Part shown: piece after piece, positions 1 through 9,668 of the stretch
How the letters are laid out: each line of letters opens with the position of its first letter
How positions within the stretch are numbered: the stretch's first letter is position 1
Assembly: GCA_009695205.1 (NCBI GenBank)
Contig: SIBK01000023.1
Location: 1-54,549, forward strand
Reading direction: 5' to 3'
DNA from: Pedosphaera sp.
Lineage (GTDB): Bacteria > Verrucomicrobiota > Verrucomicrobiia > Limisphaerales > UBA9464
Length of the DNA: 54,549 bases
Notes under the pieces: model-generated
Seen by the model: the letters and a program-made list of their open reading frames with translations, nothing else
Database searches by the model: none
Told to the model about the DNA's origin: nothing
Translations under genes and position numbers: made by a program

Positions 1-30
1 TACGAGAACGTGATAACCGACGGATCTTGA
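1..30 (+). CDS. possible 3' end of an upstream gene (partial)
   Basis: An open frame enters from the left edge and reads YENVITDGS before a TGA at 28-30. It could be the C-terminus of a gene lying outside the window. Ten codons are too few to identify it, so this is only a plausible reading. Confidence 0.2.
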   Translation, partial: YENVITDGS

Positions 31-222
31 ACACGATCAGTACTCACCATCGCGTCTCAATATTGCCAAAAACACCTCCATCAGCCTCCATTTTCCCCTC
101 TTTCGGCCTCAACCCCCTCTCCAGCCCACCGTTTGTCGGTCGCCAGCCTATAAATTCCCTTGCTTGCTGTCCCAGATGGGGGGAGGATTATAAGAGTTGC
201 CTCGATTCAATAAACCAAATCT

Positions 223-266
223 CCCTAATCGCGGAGCGTCAATAAACCCATGTCCTATCAATAACA
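223..266. repeat. copy 1 of a ~40-nt imperfect direct repeat
   Basis: The segment from CCTAATCGCGGAGCGTCAA to CCTATCAATAA recurs at 2874-2914 with one inserted T and a substitution or two. The flanking DNA of the two copies does not match. This copy ends about 43 nt before the start codon of the secreted protein gene at 309. The rest of the first 308 bases holds no gene I can support. Confidence 0.6.
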
Positions 267-308
267 AAGGGATACCTCAAACAGTATCCCAAGCAGCCAA
301 CAACCCGA

Positions 309-2465
309 ATGAAAACAAAATTCACAACCCTGGGCACACGATGCGCGAACCTCGCCGGGAATATCTCCCGTCGGCGATCGGCTTCGGCCCTCGGCATCGC
401 CATGGCCCTCACCGGGGTGCTCAGTGATTACCAGGCGAGTGCCCAGATTCTCCTCCCCCCTGGATCGCGTGTCGCAGCAGACAAGACCAAGCCCGGTTTC
501 TTGTGGCGGGTCTTCGCCAACAAGGCGAACCAGGAAAATAGCAACACCCGCACCGAAAACGCACTGGCGGGCAATCTCAAAGATGCGGACGGAAATCCGC
601 TCCCTAATTTGGCCAATCCCGCCGCCGAGGGCGCTGCCGCTGGTCCCGGCAAAAAGCTGGGAACTGCCGACAATGCCGTGATCGAGTTTGAAGTCACAGG
701 AGTGATCAACTTCTCCCAGGCCGAAGGCGATAGCAATGGAGCATTCACCCCAGATCTTCAGATGCCCGGCATCCCGGATATCGATGGCTCGACCGACGGC
801 ATCAGCGCGGAAATCATCACCTACCTTGATCTTCCTGCAGGCACTTACACGATGGTGGTCAACTCCGACGACGGTTTTAAGACCACGGCTGGAAATCTAA
901 AAGACGCGCTCCTGGGTGTCACGGTGGGTGAATTCAACGGAGGACGGGGAGCATCGGACACAAAGTTCCAGTTCAAGGTCCAGGAAGCCGGCATTTACCC
1001 CTTCCGAACCACTTGGGAAGAAGGTGGCGGTGGCGCGAACATTGAGTGGTCCGTGCTCGACTCCTCAGGCGTCCCAGTCCTGATCAACGACACCGCGGTC
1101 ACAGGAGCCATCAAAGCTTACCGAGCCGCGACGACTGGCATCCAGCCGCCCTACGTGAAATCGATCAGTCCTGGAACCGGTCTTCGCCAACTCAACGTTC
1201 AGGGCTCGAAGGTGGAAGTGGTCCTCTTAGACGGGGACACGGTCGCTATCGACGACGCGACCGTTTCGCTGATGATCGATGGAATTGCCGCTAGCAAGAA
1301 ACGCGACGGTAAAACCATCACGCTGAGCTACGAGGCTACCGGGATTCAGTTCCCCAGCGAGAACCACACCGCCGAATTGACCTACAAGGGCAAGGACGGA
1401 ACGTCACGCACCGAAAAATGGCAGTTCCGCAATCTGAAAAACGTGGTCCTGCCGAAAGCGGTCGTGACCGAAGACTTCGACTCGACTGCCGAGGGTGCAC
1501 AACCCAAAAACTGGGTCGCCACCAACTTCACTCCCGAGTGCGACCCGGGCGAAGATGTCACCAACCAGAAGTCAGACACTTACCGCAACTGGGTGGTCAT
1601 CACCACAGAGACCATGCCGTTGATTGACGACGCCGGCATCACCGCCGTCAATCCGTCCGAAATATTGAACGGCGTCCCGCTGACGCTCGAAATGCTCCGA
1701 TCCGGCAAGGTGCTCTATGCCGAATCCGACAGCCGCTGCAATGGCCCGGTCGGCCGCGCGGAGTTTGTAGCCGATAAAACCGCGGAAGCCTGGGGCCAGA
1801 CCCAGTTCATCGTCTCCGCGCCCTTCAACCTCTCCTCGGTCAAGAACCCGGTCCTGTCGTTCGGATCCGGCTACATGCAGAATCAGGACAGCTACGGCGG
1901 AGTGGAATATTCCGTGGATGGTGGGAAAACATGGAAGCCTGTTGTCTATTTCCTCGACGGGCCAGACATCGCATTGAAGGGCGATGGAAACGTCGATGGC
2001 ATGGCCACCTTCAACGCACCGCAAGGTGACACCACGCTCTGGAGAGTCGGCGGCGTGGTCAAAGGCTTGACCTACGGCGACGCCGTGGCCGCCCCGATCG
2101 ATTCCTCCATCGGAGAATACATCGTGCCCCGCGTCAACGACGACAGCGTTGAAGGCAAGCGGATCGAGATCTTCCGCCTCCCCGCCGCCGCCAACCAAGC
2201 CGACGTGCGCTTGCGCTTGTCCGCCACGGGCAGTGACAGCTGGTATTTCTTCATCGACAACATCGCCTTTTACGATGTCGCGCCGGCGATCGGAGCGACA
2301 ATCGGGATCGCGAAAGCGGCGACGGGCAACTCGGTGGTGCTTAGCTACACCGGCGTGCTGCAATCGGCAACCAAAGTTGAGGGGCCTTACACGGACGTGG
2401 TTGGGGCGCTAAGCCCGTACACAGCGGCGGCGACGGGGAATAACTATTACCGCACTCGCCAGTAA
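309..2465 (+). CDS. large secreted protein with PA14-like N-terminal domain
   Basis: This is a 718-aa exported protein. Residues 1-46 are a long signal peptide: a basic, Arg-rich start, a hydrophobic stretch around SALGIAMALTGVL, and a cleavage-like ASAQ. Residues about 60-270 resemble a PA14/GLEYA-type carbohydrate-binding fold, with motifs such as DLPAGTYTMVVNSDDGFK and an Asp/Gly-rich end near YPFRTTWEEGGGG. Residues about 280-375 look Ig-like. Residues 380-660 resemble a MAM/concanavalin-like or discoidin-like module ending in FFIDNIAFYDV. No catalytic motif is visible. Such proteins are common in Verrucomicrobiota and are presumed surface or polysaccharide-binding. It is monocistronic, with a strong terminator 27 nt after the stop. 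The exact substrate is unknown. Confidence 0.85.
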   Translation: MKTKFTTLGTRCANLAGNISRRRSASALGIAMALTGVLSDYQASAQILLPPGSRVAADKTKPGFLWRVFANKANQENSNTRTENALAGNLKDADGNPLPNLANPAAEGAAAGPGKKLGTADNAVIEFEVTGVINFSQAEGDSNGAFTPDLQMPGIPDIDGSTDGISAEIITYLDLPAGTYTMVVNSDDGFKTTAGNLKDALLGVTVGEFNGGRGASDTKFQFKVQEAGIYPFRTTWEEGGGGANIEWSVLDSSGVPVLINDTAVTGAIKAYRAATTGIQPPYVKSISPGTGLRQLNVQGSKVEVVLLDGDTVAIDDATVSLMIDGIAASKKRDGKTITLSYEATGIQFPSENHTAELTYKGKDGTSRTEKWQFRNLKNVVLPKAVVTEDFDSTAEGAQPKNWVATNFTPECDPGEDVTNQKSDTYRNWVVITTETMPLIDDAGITAVNPSEILNGVPLTLEMLRSGKVLYAESDSRCNGPVGRAEFVADKTAEAWGQTQFIVSAPFNLSSVKNPVLSFGSGYMQNQDSYGGVEYSVDGGKTWKPVVYFLDGPDIALKGDGNVDGMATFNAPQGDTTLWRVGGVVKGLTYGDAVAAPIDSSIGEYIVPRVNDDSVEGKRIEIFRLPAAANQADVRLRLSATGSDSWYFFIDNIAFYDVAPAIGATIGIAKAATGNSVVLSYTGVLQSATKVEGPYTDVVGALSPYTAAATGNNYYRTRQ

Positions 2466-2491
2466 GCTGAAAATACAAGAATCACCCAGAG

Positions 2492-2521
2492 GCCGGGCCA
2501 GCAATGGCCCGGCTTTTTTTT
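2492..2521 (+). terminator. Rho-independent terminator of the secreted protein gene
   Basis: A perfect 9-bp stem, GCCGGGCCA/TGGCCCGGC, with a GCAA tetraloop is followed directly by eight T residues. It lies 27 nt after the TAA at 2463-2465. Confidence 0.92.
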
Positions 2522-2799
2522 GCGCCCGCATCGTTCACGACCAGTCACGAAATTCGTTTGGGGCCGGCATAAATCGGTCCTCTCGGCTCCACTCCAAGGA
2601 TCTCATCGAAGCAGTCCCACTGTCGCCAAATCGTCGCGGGGTACTCAAGAAGACGAATTTTTGAATCCGCTTCGACAACACCGACAGGTCCTTCCTTTCC
2701 CAAATGAGGCAGTTGCCGGGGGGATTTGTTTGCGCCTCCATCCGACGACAACGAAAGCAATTTAGTTGAGTTCGGAAGGGCAGAATTTATGGTGGTGGC

Positions 2800-2913
2800 A
2801 TGGAATTGACGGCCGACATGTTCAAGAACGAGATTGCCCAGGCGGTCAACGCCTACGACAAATACGTGGTGTGCCTAATCGCGGAGCGTCAAAAACCGAT
2901 GTCCTATCAATAA
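2800..2913 (+). pseudogene. 37-codon ORF ending in the repeated segment
   Basis: An ATG at 2800 opens MELTADMFKNEIAQ and closes with LIAERQKPMSYQ and TAA. The amino-acid composition looks like real coding sequence. Its last 13 codons coincide with the second copy of the direct repeat. In copy 1 the equivalent frame reads SLIAERQ and is cut by an inserted T. This is best read as a remnant of a gene whose 3' end was duplicated, or as a tiny ORF of unknown role. I do not recognise a family. Confidence 0.3.
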
Positions 2914-2914
2914 T
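2874..2914. repeat. copy 2 of the ~40-nt imperfect direct repeat
   Basis: This matches 223-266 from CCTAATCGCGGAGCGTC through CTATCAATAA, with a one-base gap. It lies just upstream of the decayed membrane protein gene, as copy 1 lies just upstream of the secreted protein gene. Confidence 0.6.
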
Positions 2915-2937
2915 TCAGGATGCTTATCCTTGGGATA

Positions 2938-5202
2938 TTGATCGCTCTGCAGTAGATGAAAACTCGATGCCCCAACATCGACCGTATAGATCGAACCGAT
3001 GCTGGGGAGAACCGCTCCCGGCACAATCTCGATGGGAAGGTCCACGGCCGTGTCCGGGCCCAAATCAACGACCAACCCATGAAACGCTTTCGCTAGGCGA
3101 GGACCGAACTGTGCTTGCCGTCAACGCAACGGTGGCCATCACCCGCGCCGGCATCTTTGACCTCAGTTTTGTGCTTCCTCCGACACTCGACGTGGAATCC
3201 ATCAGCGGCGTGGCTTTGAGCCATTGGACGGAGCTGAAGACTCCCGAAGGCCGGGTAATTACGCTGTAACTTAAGGGGCGGACCGACGGACAGCAGCAAT
3301 TCGTGGTTGGGTTTTCCGGGCCCGGCACCGGGGCGATGACCAATTATTCAGTGCCTCGGGTCGTGTTTCGCGAGGCCGGCAAACAGCGAGGGCAACTCGT
3401 GATGGTCCCCGAGCAGGGCATGCGGTTGCAGGTCGGCGCTCGCGACGGCGTCACGCAGTTGGATCCGCAAAAATCAGGAATCCAGCAGAAAGGCGTGCTG
3501 GTATTCCGACTGCTCCAGGCGCAGTGGGCGCTGGCACTCGACCTCGAGCAGGTGGATGCCTGGGTGCAGCTGACCAGTCTCCAGCACATCACCGTGAGCG
3601 AGGCGGAGGTGAAGATCGAGGCGAACCTCCTGTATTAGATCGAGAACACCGGCCTCAAGGCCTTCCGGGTGCGTGTCCCGACGAATGCCGCGAGCGTGCA
3701 CTTCCGCGGTGAACAGGTGGCGGATTTCCTCTTTCTATTCGGCACGATGACCAACGGGGTGCAGACCTGGGAGGTTAAACTCCACCGGCGCATCCTCGGC
3801 AAGCATTTGCTCCAGGCCTCACGGCAAACGCCCCTTACCGAGGCCGCGACCAACACCCTCGTGCGCGGTGTCTAGGCGGTCGACGCCAATCTCCAGCGCG
3901 GTTTCGTCACCGTGCAATCGGGCGGGCGTCTTCAGGTCCGGGCCGACGCACCCCCGCGTCGCGTTGCAACCCGCCGAACGGCAAGCCATCCCGCGAGCGC
4001 TCAAGCAGGATCTCGGAGCCACGTCCGCAAACTACACCTTCCGCCTCGTCGAGCCGGCCTATGAACTCGGGCTCACCCTCGAACGTCATGACACCACCAA
4101 ACTCCTCCCAGCTCGCGTGAACAATGTGACCCTCACTTCCGTGATTTCCGACGAAGGTGTCATGCTCACCCAAGTCCGCTTAGAACTGATCCCGGGCGAC
4201 AAACGGCTACTCCACTTCAACCTTCCCGCGGGCGCCCGGTTCTGGTTCGCTTTCGTGAACCAAAACGGAGTCTGGCCGTGGCGCGAATTGGATCAGATCT
4301 TGATTCCGCTGGAACAACAATCGCGCTCAGATCAGCCCATGATCGTTGAATTCTTCTATTCCAGCAGGATCGGCTCGCCGGGCGGACGCAAACTCAACCT
4401 CGAACTGCTTGGGCCGAAATTTGACCTGTCGCTGGAGAACATCATCTGGCACGTCTGGCTGAACGACAAATGGCACATGGTGGGCTGGTCCGGCACGCTA
4501 CAATTGCAGAAAGACGGCCGGGTCATCCAACCCGTGGCCCTCGATGTCAAATCCTACGTCGACAACGAGATCACGCTGAACCGCCAGAAGACCAAGGCCG
4601 CCGAGGAGATGCTGGCCCTGGGTAACTCGCTGCTCGAAAACAGTGCTCCCCAGCAGGCGCGCCGGGCAATCCAGAGCGCCTTCGGACTTAGCATGCACGA
4701 TGACGCGTTTAATGAAGACGCTTGCGTGCAACTGCACAATCTCAAGCTCCAGCAGGCGCTCGTCGGATTGAATGTCCGCCCGTCCGCTGCCGGGGGCGAG
4801 GCCGCCGCCGCCCCAACCAATCTTCGCGAACTGCGCAACCGCAAGGATGTCACCTATACCCAGCAGAAAGCGAAGTAACTCATGGATGCTAACACCGCCG
4901 CTGACAACGCCTCTCTGATGCGGTTGGCCGAGCGGTTGGTTCAACAGCAGGAAGCCGCTCTCACCGCACCTACGGGCATCCGCGCCGCAATTCCCCAGCA
5001 GGGCCGATTGCTCACGTTCCGGCGGGCCGTGCAGGTCGACACGTTCACCGACCTGCGGATCCGCGTAGAAGCCCAAGCCTCGAAACTCGCATCCTCCGGA
5101 TTCCGCCTCACCCTGCTACTGACCGCATTCGCCGGCTTTGTGGGGCTGGCGTGGTGGACAGGCCGAGTCGTAAAACAAATTCTCCTAACGGGTGGGAATT
5201 GA
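2938..5202 (+). pseudogene. decayed large membrane-anchored protein gene
   Basis: One protein can be followed through this stretch. Frame A runs to about 3950 with in-frame stops at 3267-3269 (TAA), 3636-3638 (TAG) and 3873-3875 (TAG). Coding then continues one frame over, after a shift near the CCCCC run at about 3951. That frame gives the long segment from LQPAERQAIPRALK to a TAA at 4876-4878, then continues to 5202. The final part is a C-terminal membrane helix, RLTLLLTAFAGFVGLAWW. The readable protein would be about 750 aa, mostly beta-rich (for example FDLSFVLPPTLDVESISGV) with a coiled, Gln/Ala-rich region before the helix. I do not recognise the family. Several independent lesions argue for true decay rather than one sequencing error. 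The 5' boundary is unclear. Confidence 0.65.
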
Positions 5203-6109
5203 GACTTAAAGAGAGTAAGAGTAAGATTAGGAGTAAGCGTAGGATTGGGAGAGGATCCGTTCAGTTCCAGAAGTTGGCACAGGACTCCGGATCTCGTGGA
5301 ATCAATGTGACCCTCATTCGGCCTCTGCGGCCACCCTCTCCCCACATCGGATGCTATAATGGCAGGGGTGGAGGGGCCTGGCGGTGTCACACCTTTTCCA
5401 TGTTGGCAAAACGTCTCGCGGCGATCTCTGGAGGCCTAATGCTTCGGTCTGGAAGAAGTTTTGAAATGCGCACGCCGTCGCTATTTCGTGTTCCATTCGC
5501 TTTGAGTTCTGCGTCGATGCACCGTTGAGCTCCTTTCGCCCCCTTCCGATTCTTGATTTTTAGCTTGAATAGATTGGCGCGCCAGGGTAACCATAATTCC
5601 GGCGGTACTGAGCCGCCTTGCTCTTTCAAACTTTCCCTGCTCGGTTCGTGTATCCGGGACAACGTCCTTCGACCTTACGACAAATTCGGGAGCGTAAAAG
5701 CGGTTCCAAAATCACCGCCGCCAGGCCTTTACTGGAAGGCGAACGTGGTCCGCTGTTCCCACCTAAGTTCCATCGGTAGAAGGGACCTGTCTCGAACGGC
5801 CAGGGCGGGGATTTTTTTTCGCCAATACCCTTCCGACTCCGCCCCGGAAATGGGCGGAAGAGAATCTTCTCCTTCCTTTTGAATGCAGCATTTTGCCTTC
5901 CTGTGACGTGCCGACGGCGGCATCGGCACGGATTTCGCTGGTCCTCTCAACGTTGCACGTCTGCTATCGCGCGTCTGCTTGAGATTCTTCCCAGCCGTCG
6001 CTACGAGGCGTATCGATGGTTATAGGACGGATTTTTCGCCACGGCGGAAGCCAGGTTGTACTTCTGCCAAAGCTGTTTCGATTCGAATTTTTCCAAAAAC
6101 CATCACTCG
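5203..6109. other. long intergenic stretch, no gene recognised
   Basis: About 900 bases without a convincing reading frame. It contains a purine-rich tract with repeated GAGTAAG-like units at about 5205-5260. A hairpin, CGTGCCGA/TCGGCACG with an 8-nt loop, sits near 5906-5929 and lacks a T-run. Short open frames here have no coding character. It separates the decayed gene from rarA and may hold the rarA promoter, but no clear -35/-10 pair stands out. Confidence 0.5.
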
Positions 6110-7534
6110 ATGTCACAGCCCGAATTCTTTGCCCCACCGCCCACCGCCCGACAAATGCCCTCGGAAGTCGCTGCCGCCTCCCAACTCATTACCAGCTTCG
6201 CCTCCGCGCCCCTCGCCGCCCGAATGCGGCCCAGAACAATCGAAGAATACTGCGGGCAGACCCATATCCTGGGCCCGGGACAACTACTCCGACGCGCCAT
6301 CGAAGCCGATCGCATCCAATCTCTCATCTTCTTCGGCCCGCCGGGCACCGGTAAGACCTCTCTCGCCCAAATCATCGCCAACAACACCCGGGCCCGGTTC
6401 GAGCGCTTGAGCGGTGTCGAATCAAACGTAGCCGACATGCGCCGCGTGCTCGCCAGCGCTGCCAACCGCCTGTCCAATGCCGGCCAACCCACGATTCTTT
6501 TCATCGACGAAATTCACCGCTTCAACAAGTCCCAGCAGGACGTCCTCCTCCCGGACGTCGAAAGCGGTGTCGTCAAACTCGTCGGAGCAACCACTCATAA
6601 TCCCTTCTTTTTTGTCAATTCACCGCTGGTGTCCCGTTCTCAGGTCTTCGAACTCAAGCCGCTCACAGAGCCGGAGCTGCGCCAACTGCTCGAACGGGCT
6701 CTTGCCGATTCCGGACGCGGGCTCGGTCACCTCAAGATTGTCGCGGATCCCGTGGCGCTCGAGCATCTCGCCCGGGTTGCGGATGGCGACGCCCGCAAAG
6801 CGCTCAACTCGCTTGAGATCGCTGCCCTCACGACGCCCCCAGCGCCGGACGGCGCGATATACCTGGATCTTGCCGTCGCGGAACAATGCATTCAAAAGAA
6901 AGCCGTCGTATATGACGGCGACGGGGATGCGCACTATGACACAATTAGCGCTTTTATTAAGTCGATGCGGGGATCCGATCCGGACGCGACGATGTACTGG
7001 CTGGCGAAAATGATTCATGCCGGAGAGGATCCGAGATTTATTGCCCGGCGAATCGTGGTGCAGGCGGCTGAGGACGTTGGCTTAGCGGATCCCATGGCCC
7101 TTGTATTGGCGCAGGCAGCTGCTGAATCCGCGGAATTCATTGGCTGGCCTGAAGCGCGCATACCCATCGCCGAAGCCGCGCTCTACATCGCCACAGCCAA
7201 CAAGAGCAATTCAGTTATCAAGGCCATCGACGCCGCCCTGGAGGATGTCCGAAGCGGCCGTACGCTGGCCGTACCGGCGGCCCTCCGGGACGGACATTAT
7301 GCCGGTTCGAAAAAACTCGGCCATGGTGTTGGGTACCAGTACGCCCACGATCATCCCGGGCATTTTGTGCCACAGGATTACCTCGGTGCATTGCGCCGGT
7401 TTTACGTTCCCACCGAACAGGGTGTCGAAAAAAAGATCAAGGAACGCGTCGACCGCTGGCGTCAGCTTGCCGCGGATCACTCCGCCTCGACGACCTCCGA
7501 GACCGCTCCGGGCGCCACTCCTTCCACGCGCTGA
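6110..7534 (+). CDS. rarA: replication-associated recombination protein A (RarA/MgsA), AAA+ ATPase
   Basis: RarA is an AAA+ ATPase of the clamp-loader clade that acts at stalled replication forks. From the ATG at 6110 the product is 474 aa (family about 430-450). The start MSQPEFF is chosen because the 18 codons before it are unlike the family. Visible motifs are the N-terminal LAARMRPRTIEEYCGQ, Walker A GPPGTGKTS, Walker B LFIDEIHRFNKSQQD, sensor 1 GATTHNPFF, and the C-terminal tetramerisation region with YDGDGDAHYDTISAFIKSMRGSDPDA and KKLGHGVGYQYAHDH. The last 58 bases overlap, tail to tail, the convergent CRTAC1 gene. No operon partner is seen on this strand. Confidence 0.95.
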   Translation: MSQPEFFAPPPTARQMPSEVAAASQLITSFASAPLAARMRPRTIEEYCGQTHILGPGQLLRRAIEADRIQSLIFFGPPGTGKTSLAQIIANNTRARFERLSGVESNVADMRRVLASAANRLSNAGQPTILFIDEIHRFNKSQQDVLLPDVESGVVKLVGATTHNPFFFVNSPLVSRSQVFELKPLTEPELRQLLERALADSGRGLGHLKIVADPVALEHLARVADGDARKALNSLEIAALTTPPAPDGAIYLDLAVAEQCIQKKAVVYDGDGDAHYDTISAFIKSMRGSDPDATMYWLAKMIHAGEDPRFIARRIVVQAAEDVGLADPMALVLAQAAAESAEFIGWPEARIPIAEAALYIATANKSNSVIKAIDAALEDVRSGRTLAVPAALRDGHYAGSKKLGHGVGYQYAHDHPGHFVPQDYLGALRRFYVPTEQGVEKKIKERVDRWRQLAADHSASTTSETAPGATPSTR

Positions 7535-9288
7535 GTGTGTCCGCCCGGCCACACGATCAACACCTCATCGACTGTCCCATTTTTTCCAAGGCCGATCGTT
7601 ACGGGCAATTCGCTCTGCGACAGGTAGCTGCGCGTCGGCATTACTTGCCTCGAAATCCATTGTCCGCCGAGTCGCACGCGGATCCAGGCTCCGATGGCAT
7701 CACGGTTTGAATGGCGGCCTTTCAGTTTGAAACGAACCCATTTCGCACCCAAATTTTGCTCGTTCCGAAGCAACCGCGGCGGACTGTTAATCTGGGTCAG
7801 GATGACATCCAGGTCTCCGTCTCCATCGATATCCGCAAACGCACTCCCTCGACCCACCATCGGTTCAAAAAGGTCCGCTCCCGCACCGGCCGCGTCCACC
7901 GGAATGAAGGTTTGATTCCCGCCCGCATTCCAAAAAAGCTGGGCGGGCTGACGATACCGGACGTTGGCCTGCACTTTTTCAATATCAGCATCGATGTGGC
8001 CATTCGCAGTCAACACATCGAGCCGTCCATCGAGATCGTAATCAAAGAAGAACAAGCCGAATTTCAAGAATAACCGGCTGGCTGGCCCCAAACCAGAAGT
8101 GATCGCCTCATCCGCAAACAGCAACTGATCCCCTTGCGACACGTACAGCGCATTCATCTCGTTGGCAAAATTGCCAATCGCAATTCCGACTGCCGCATCG
8201 TTGCGAAATCGGGCCGCATCAATGCCCATCGCTCCGCGCGTCTGACCGTACGCATCAAATGCCATTCCACTCTGCGCTCCAATCTCCCGGAAGGTGCCAT
8301 CGTGACGGTTGGTAAACACAAAATTTTGGACGGTATCGTTCGCCACCACGAGATCGATCCATCCGTCATTGTTGAGATCGATCGGGGCGACGGCGAGCGT
8401 CTTGGCCGCGGGCGTCCCGGAAGCCGGATTCTTCACTTGCAGGCCACTGCGCGCAGTTACGTCTACAAAACGACCGCCGCCGTCGTTCCGGTAGAGATGC
8501 GGGAAGCTACCGGGAAAGTTCCAGGGTCGCCCGTAGGCGCGACCGACGCCCACGAGTCGATTGTCCACTTCGCGGTCCAGCTCAGGCGACCACTGAATAT
8601 AATTGCCGATGAACAAATCAAGATCTCCGTCGTTGTCAATGTCCACCCACGCGGCAGCGGTGCTCCAATCCCCTACCCTGCCCCCGAGCCCGGCCTCGGC
8701 GGTTACTTCACGAAAATGAGCATTGCCAAGATTGTGAAAGAGATGGTTTCCACCTACCCCGGTGAATACCAGATCCACAAGCCCGTCATTGTCGTAGTCG
8801 CCACAGGCCACTCCCATACCAAAAAAGGAAATGTCCAACCCGGACCCGACCGTGCCATCCCGGAAAACTCCGCCACCGTCGTTGAGGAAGAGGGCGGAAG
8901 TCGCGGGACGAATTCCTGGCAGTGCGGGCGTCCCTGGCCAGGCGGTCCCACTTACAAAAATCAGATCCTGATCCCCATCGTTGTCGACATCGGAAAACGC
9001 CACTCCGCCGCCCATCGTCTCCGGAAGCAGTTTATCTCCGCGCGCTCCATTCACGTGAGTGAAGGTGATGCCCGCCTCTCGCGTGATGTTCCGGAAATTG
9101 ACTTGCGGAAACGTCCCATTTAAGGCGGCAGCGAGCTTGGGAACCGCCAGATCGGTCACTTGTGTTTTCGTTGAAGAAGACTGCCGGGAGAACCACCATA
9201 CGGCCGCTCCCGCAAGGAACCCCAGGACCAACAGCGCCGCCACAGACCGCCATAACGCCTGGGCGATCACCCCATCGTCATCACCCAA
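7477..9288 (-). CDS. CRTAC1-family FG-GAP/VCBS repeat protein with ASPIC/UnbV domain
   Basis: A 603-aa membrane-anchored beta-propeller protein. The N-terminus has one hydrophobic helix (SVAALLVLGFLAGAAVWWF) that could anchor it to the inner membrane or act as a signal. FG-GAP/VCBS repeats follow, each with a calcium-type loop such as DVDNDGDQDLIF, DYDNDGLVDLVF, DIDNDGDLDLF, DYDLDGRLDVL and DIDGDGDLDVI. The C-terminal ~100 residues (NLGAKWVRFKLKGRHSN to VIVWPGG) form the ASPIC/UnbV domain. The start at 9288 is TTG; a GTG six codons later is an alternative. It lies about 95 nt after the moaD-like gene in the same direction. Its function is unknown; the family is extracytoplasmic and widespread in PVC bacteria. 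Confidence 0.85.
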   Translation of the reverse strand: MGDDDGVIAQALWRSVAALLVLGFLAGAAVWWFSRQSSSTKTQVTDLAVPKLAAALNGTFPQVNFRNITREAGITFTHVNGARGDKLLPETMGGGVAFSDVDNDGDQDLIFVSGTAWPGTPALPGIRPATSALFLNDGGGVFRDGTVGSGLDISFFGMGVACGDYDNDGLVDLVFTGVGGNHLFHNLGNAHFREVTAEAGLGGRVGDWSTAAAWVDIDNDGDLDLFIGNYIQWSPELDREVDNRLVGVGRAYGRPWNFPGSFPHLYRNDGGGRFVDVTARSGLQVKNPASGTPAAKTLAVAPIDLNNDGWIDLVVANDTVQNFVFTNRHDGTFREIGAQSGMAFDAYGQTRGAMGIDAARFRNDAAVGIAIGNFANEMNALYVSQGDQLLFADEAITSGLGPASRLFLKFGLFFFDYDLDGRLDVLTANGHIDADIEKVQANVRYRQPAQLFWNAGGNQTFIPVDAAGAGADLFEPMVGRGSAFADIDGDGDLDVILTQINSPPRLLRNEQNLGAKWVRFKLKGRHSNRDAIGAWIRVRLGGQWISRQVMPTRSYLSQSELPVTIGLGKNGTVDEVLIVWPGGHTQRVEGVAPGAVSEVVEAE

Positions 9289-9383
9289 AGATGGCGGGAG
9301 ATCCGGAAAATCGGGTGGATGCGGCCTATTCAGAATTCAATCTCGTGTGGACGATCCGCCAAGCTTGGGCTTCTCCGGCAGGG

Positions 9384-9656
9384 TCACCCTCCCGCGAAGG
9401 CAGGGATGAGGCTCACCTCATCGCCTTCGCAAAGCGGGGTATTCGCGTTTTGGAGGAATCGAATATCTTCCTGGTTAACGAAGACGAGAACGCTGCCGCG
9501 CACGTTTCCATTCGCATCCAGGAGTCGCTCGCGAATGCCGTTAAAACGTTGGTGCAGTTCATCGATGGCGGTAGCCACGGTGCCCGGGGCTACAGCTACG
9601 GTGTCCTGATTGCCACAAAACCGACGTAGAGTCGGTGGAATGGAGATCTGGATCAT
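9384..9656 (-). CDS. MoaD/ThiS-like sulfur-carrier protein
   Basis: A 90-aa beta-grasp protein ending in the Gly-Gly tail (SLIPAFAGG) that is adenylated and thiocarboxylated in MoaD, ThiS and CysO. The core matches the family: an ISIPPTLRRFCG-like first strand, a helix with AIDELHQRFNGI, and the acidic LCEGDEVSLIP loop before the tail. It starts only 12 nt after the stop of threonine synthase on the same strand, so the two are probably co-transcribed. CysO-type carriers paired with PLP enzymes deliver sulfur for cysteine or homocysteine synthesis. Whether this one serves its PLP-enzyme neighbour or molybdopterin synthesis cannot be told from the sequence. Confidence 0.85.
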   Translation of the reverse strand: MIQISIPPTLRRFCGNQDTVAVAPGTVATAIDELHQRFNGIRERLLDANGNVRGSVLVFVNQEDIRFLQNANTPLCEGDEVSLIPAFAGG

Positions 9657-9668
9657 ACGATGTCCCTC

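Noticed and set aside
1572..2363. 263-codon open frame on the minus strand inside the secreted protein gene
   Set aside because: It is antisense to a well-supported protein and has no recognisable motif or natural start context; high GC alone opens such frames.
5387..5662. 91-codon minus-strand frame in the long intergenic stretch
   Set aside because: Its basic, low-complexity sequence resembles translated intergenic repeat DNA and lacks a ribosome site or homologous feature.
8134..9123. 329-codon open frame on the plus strand
   Set aside because: It is antisense to the FG-GAP repeats of the CRTAC1 gene, and its periodic composition only mirrors the Asp-rich repeats.
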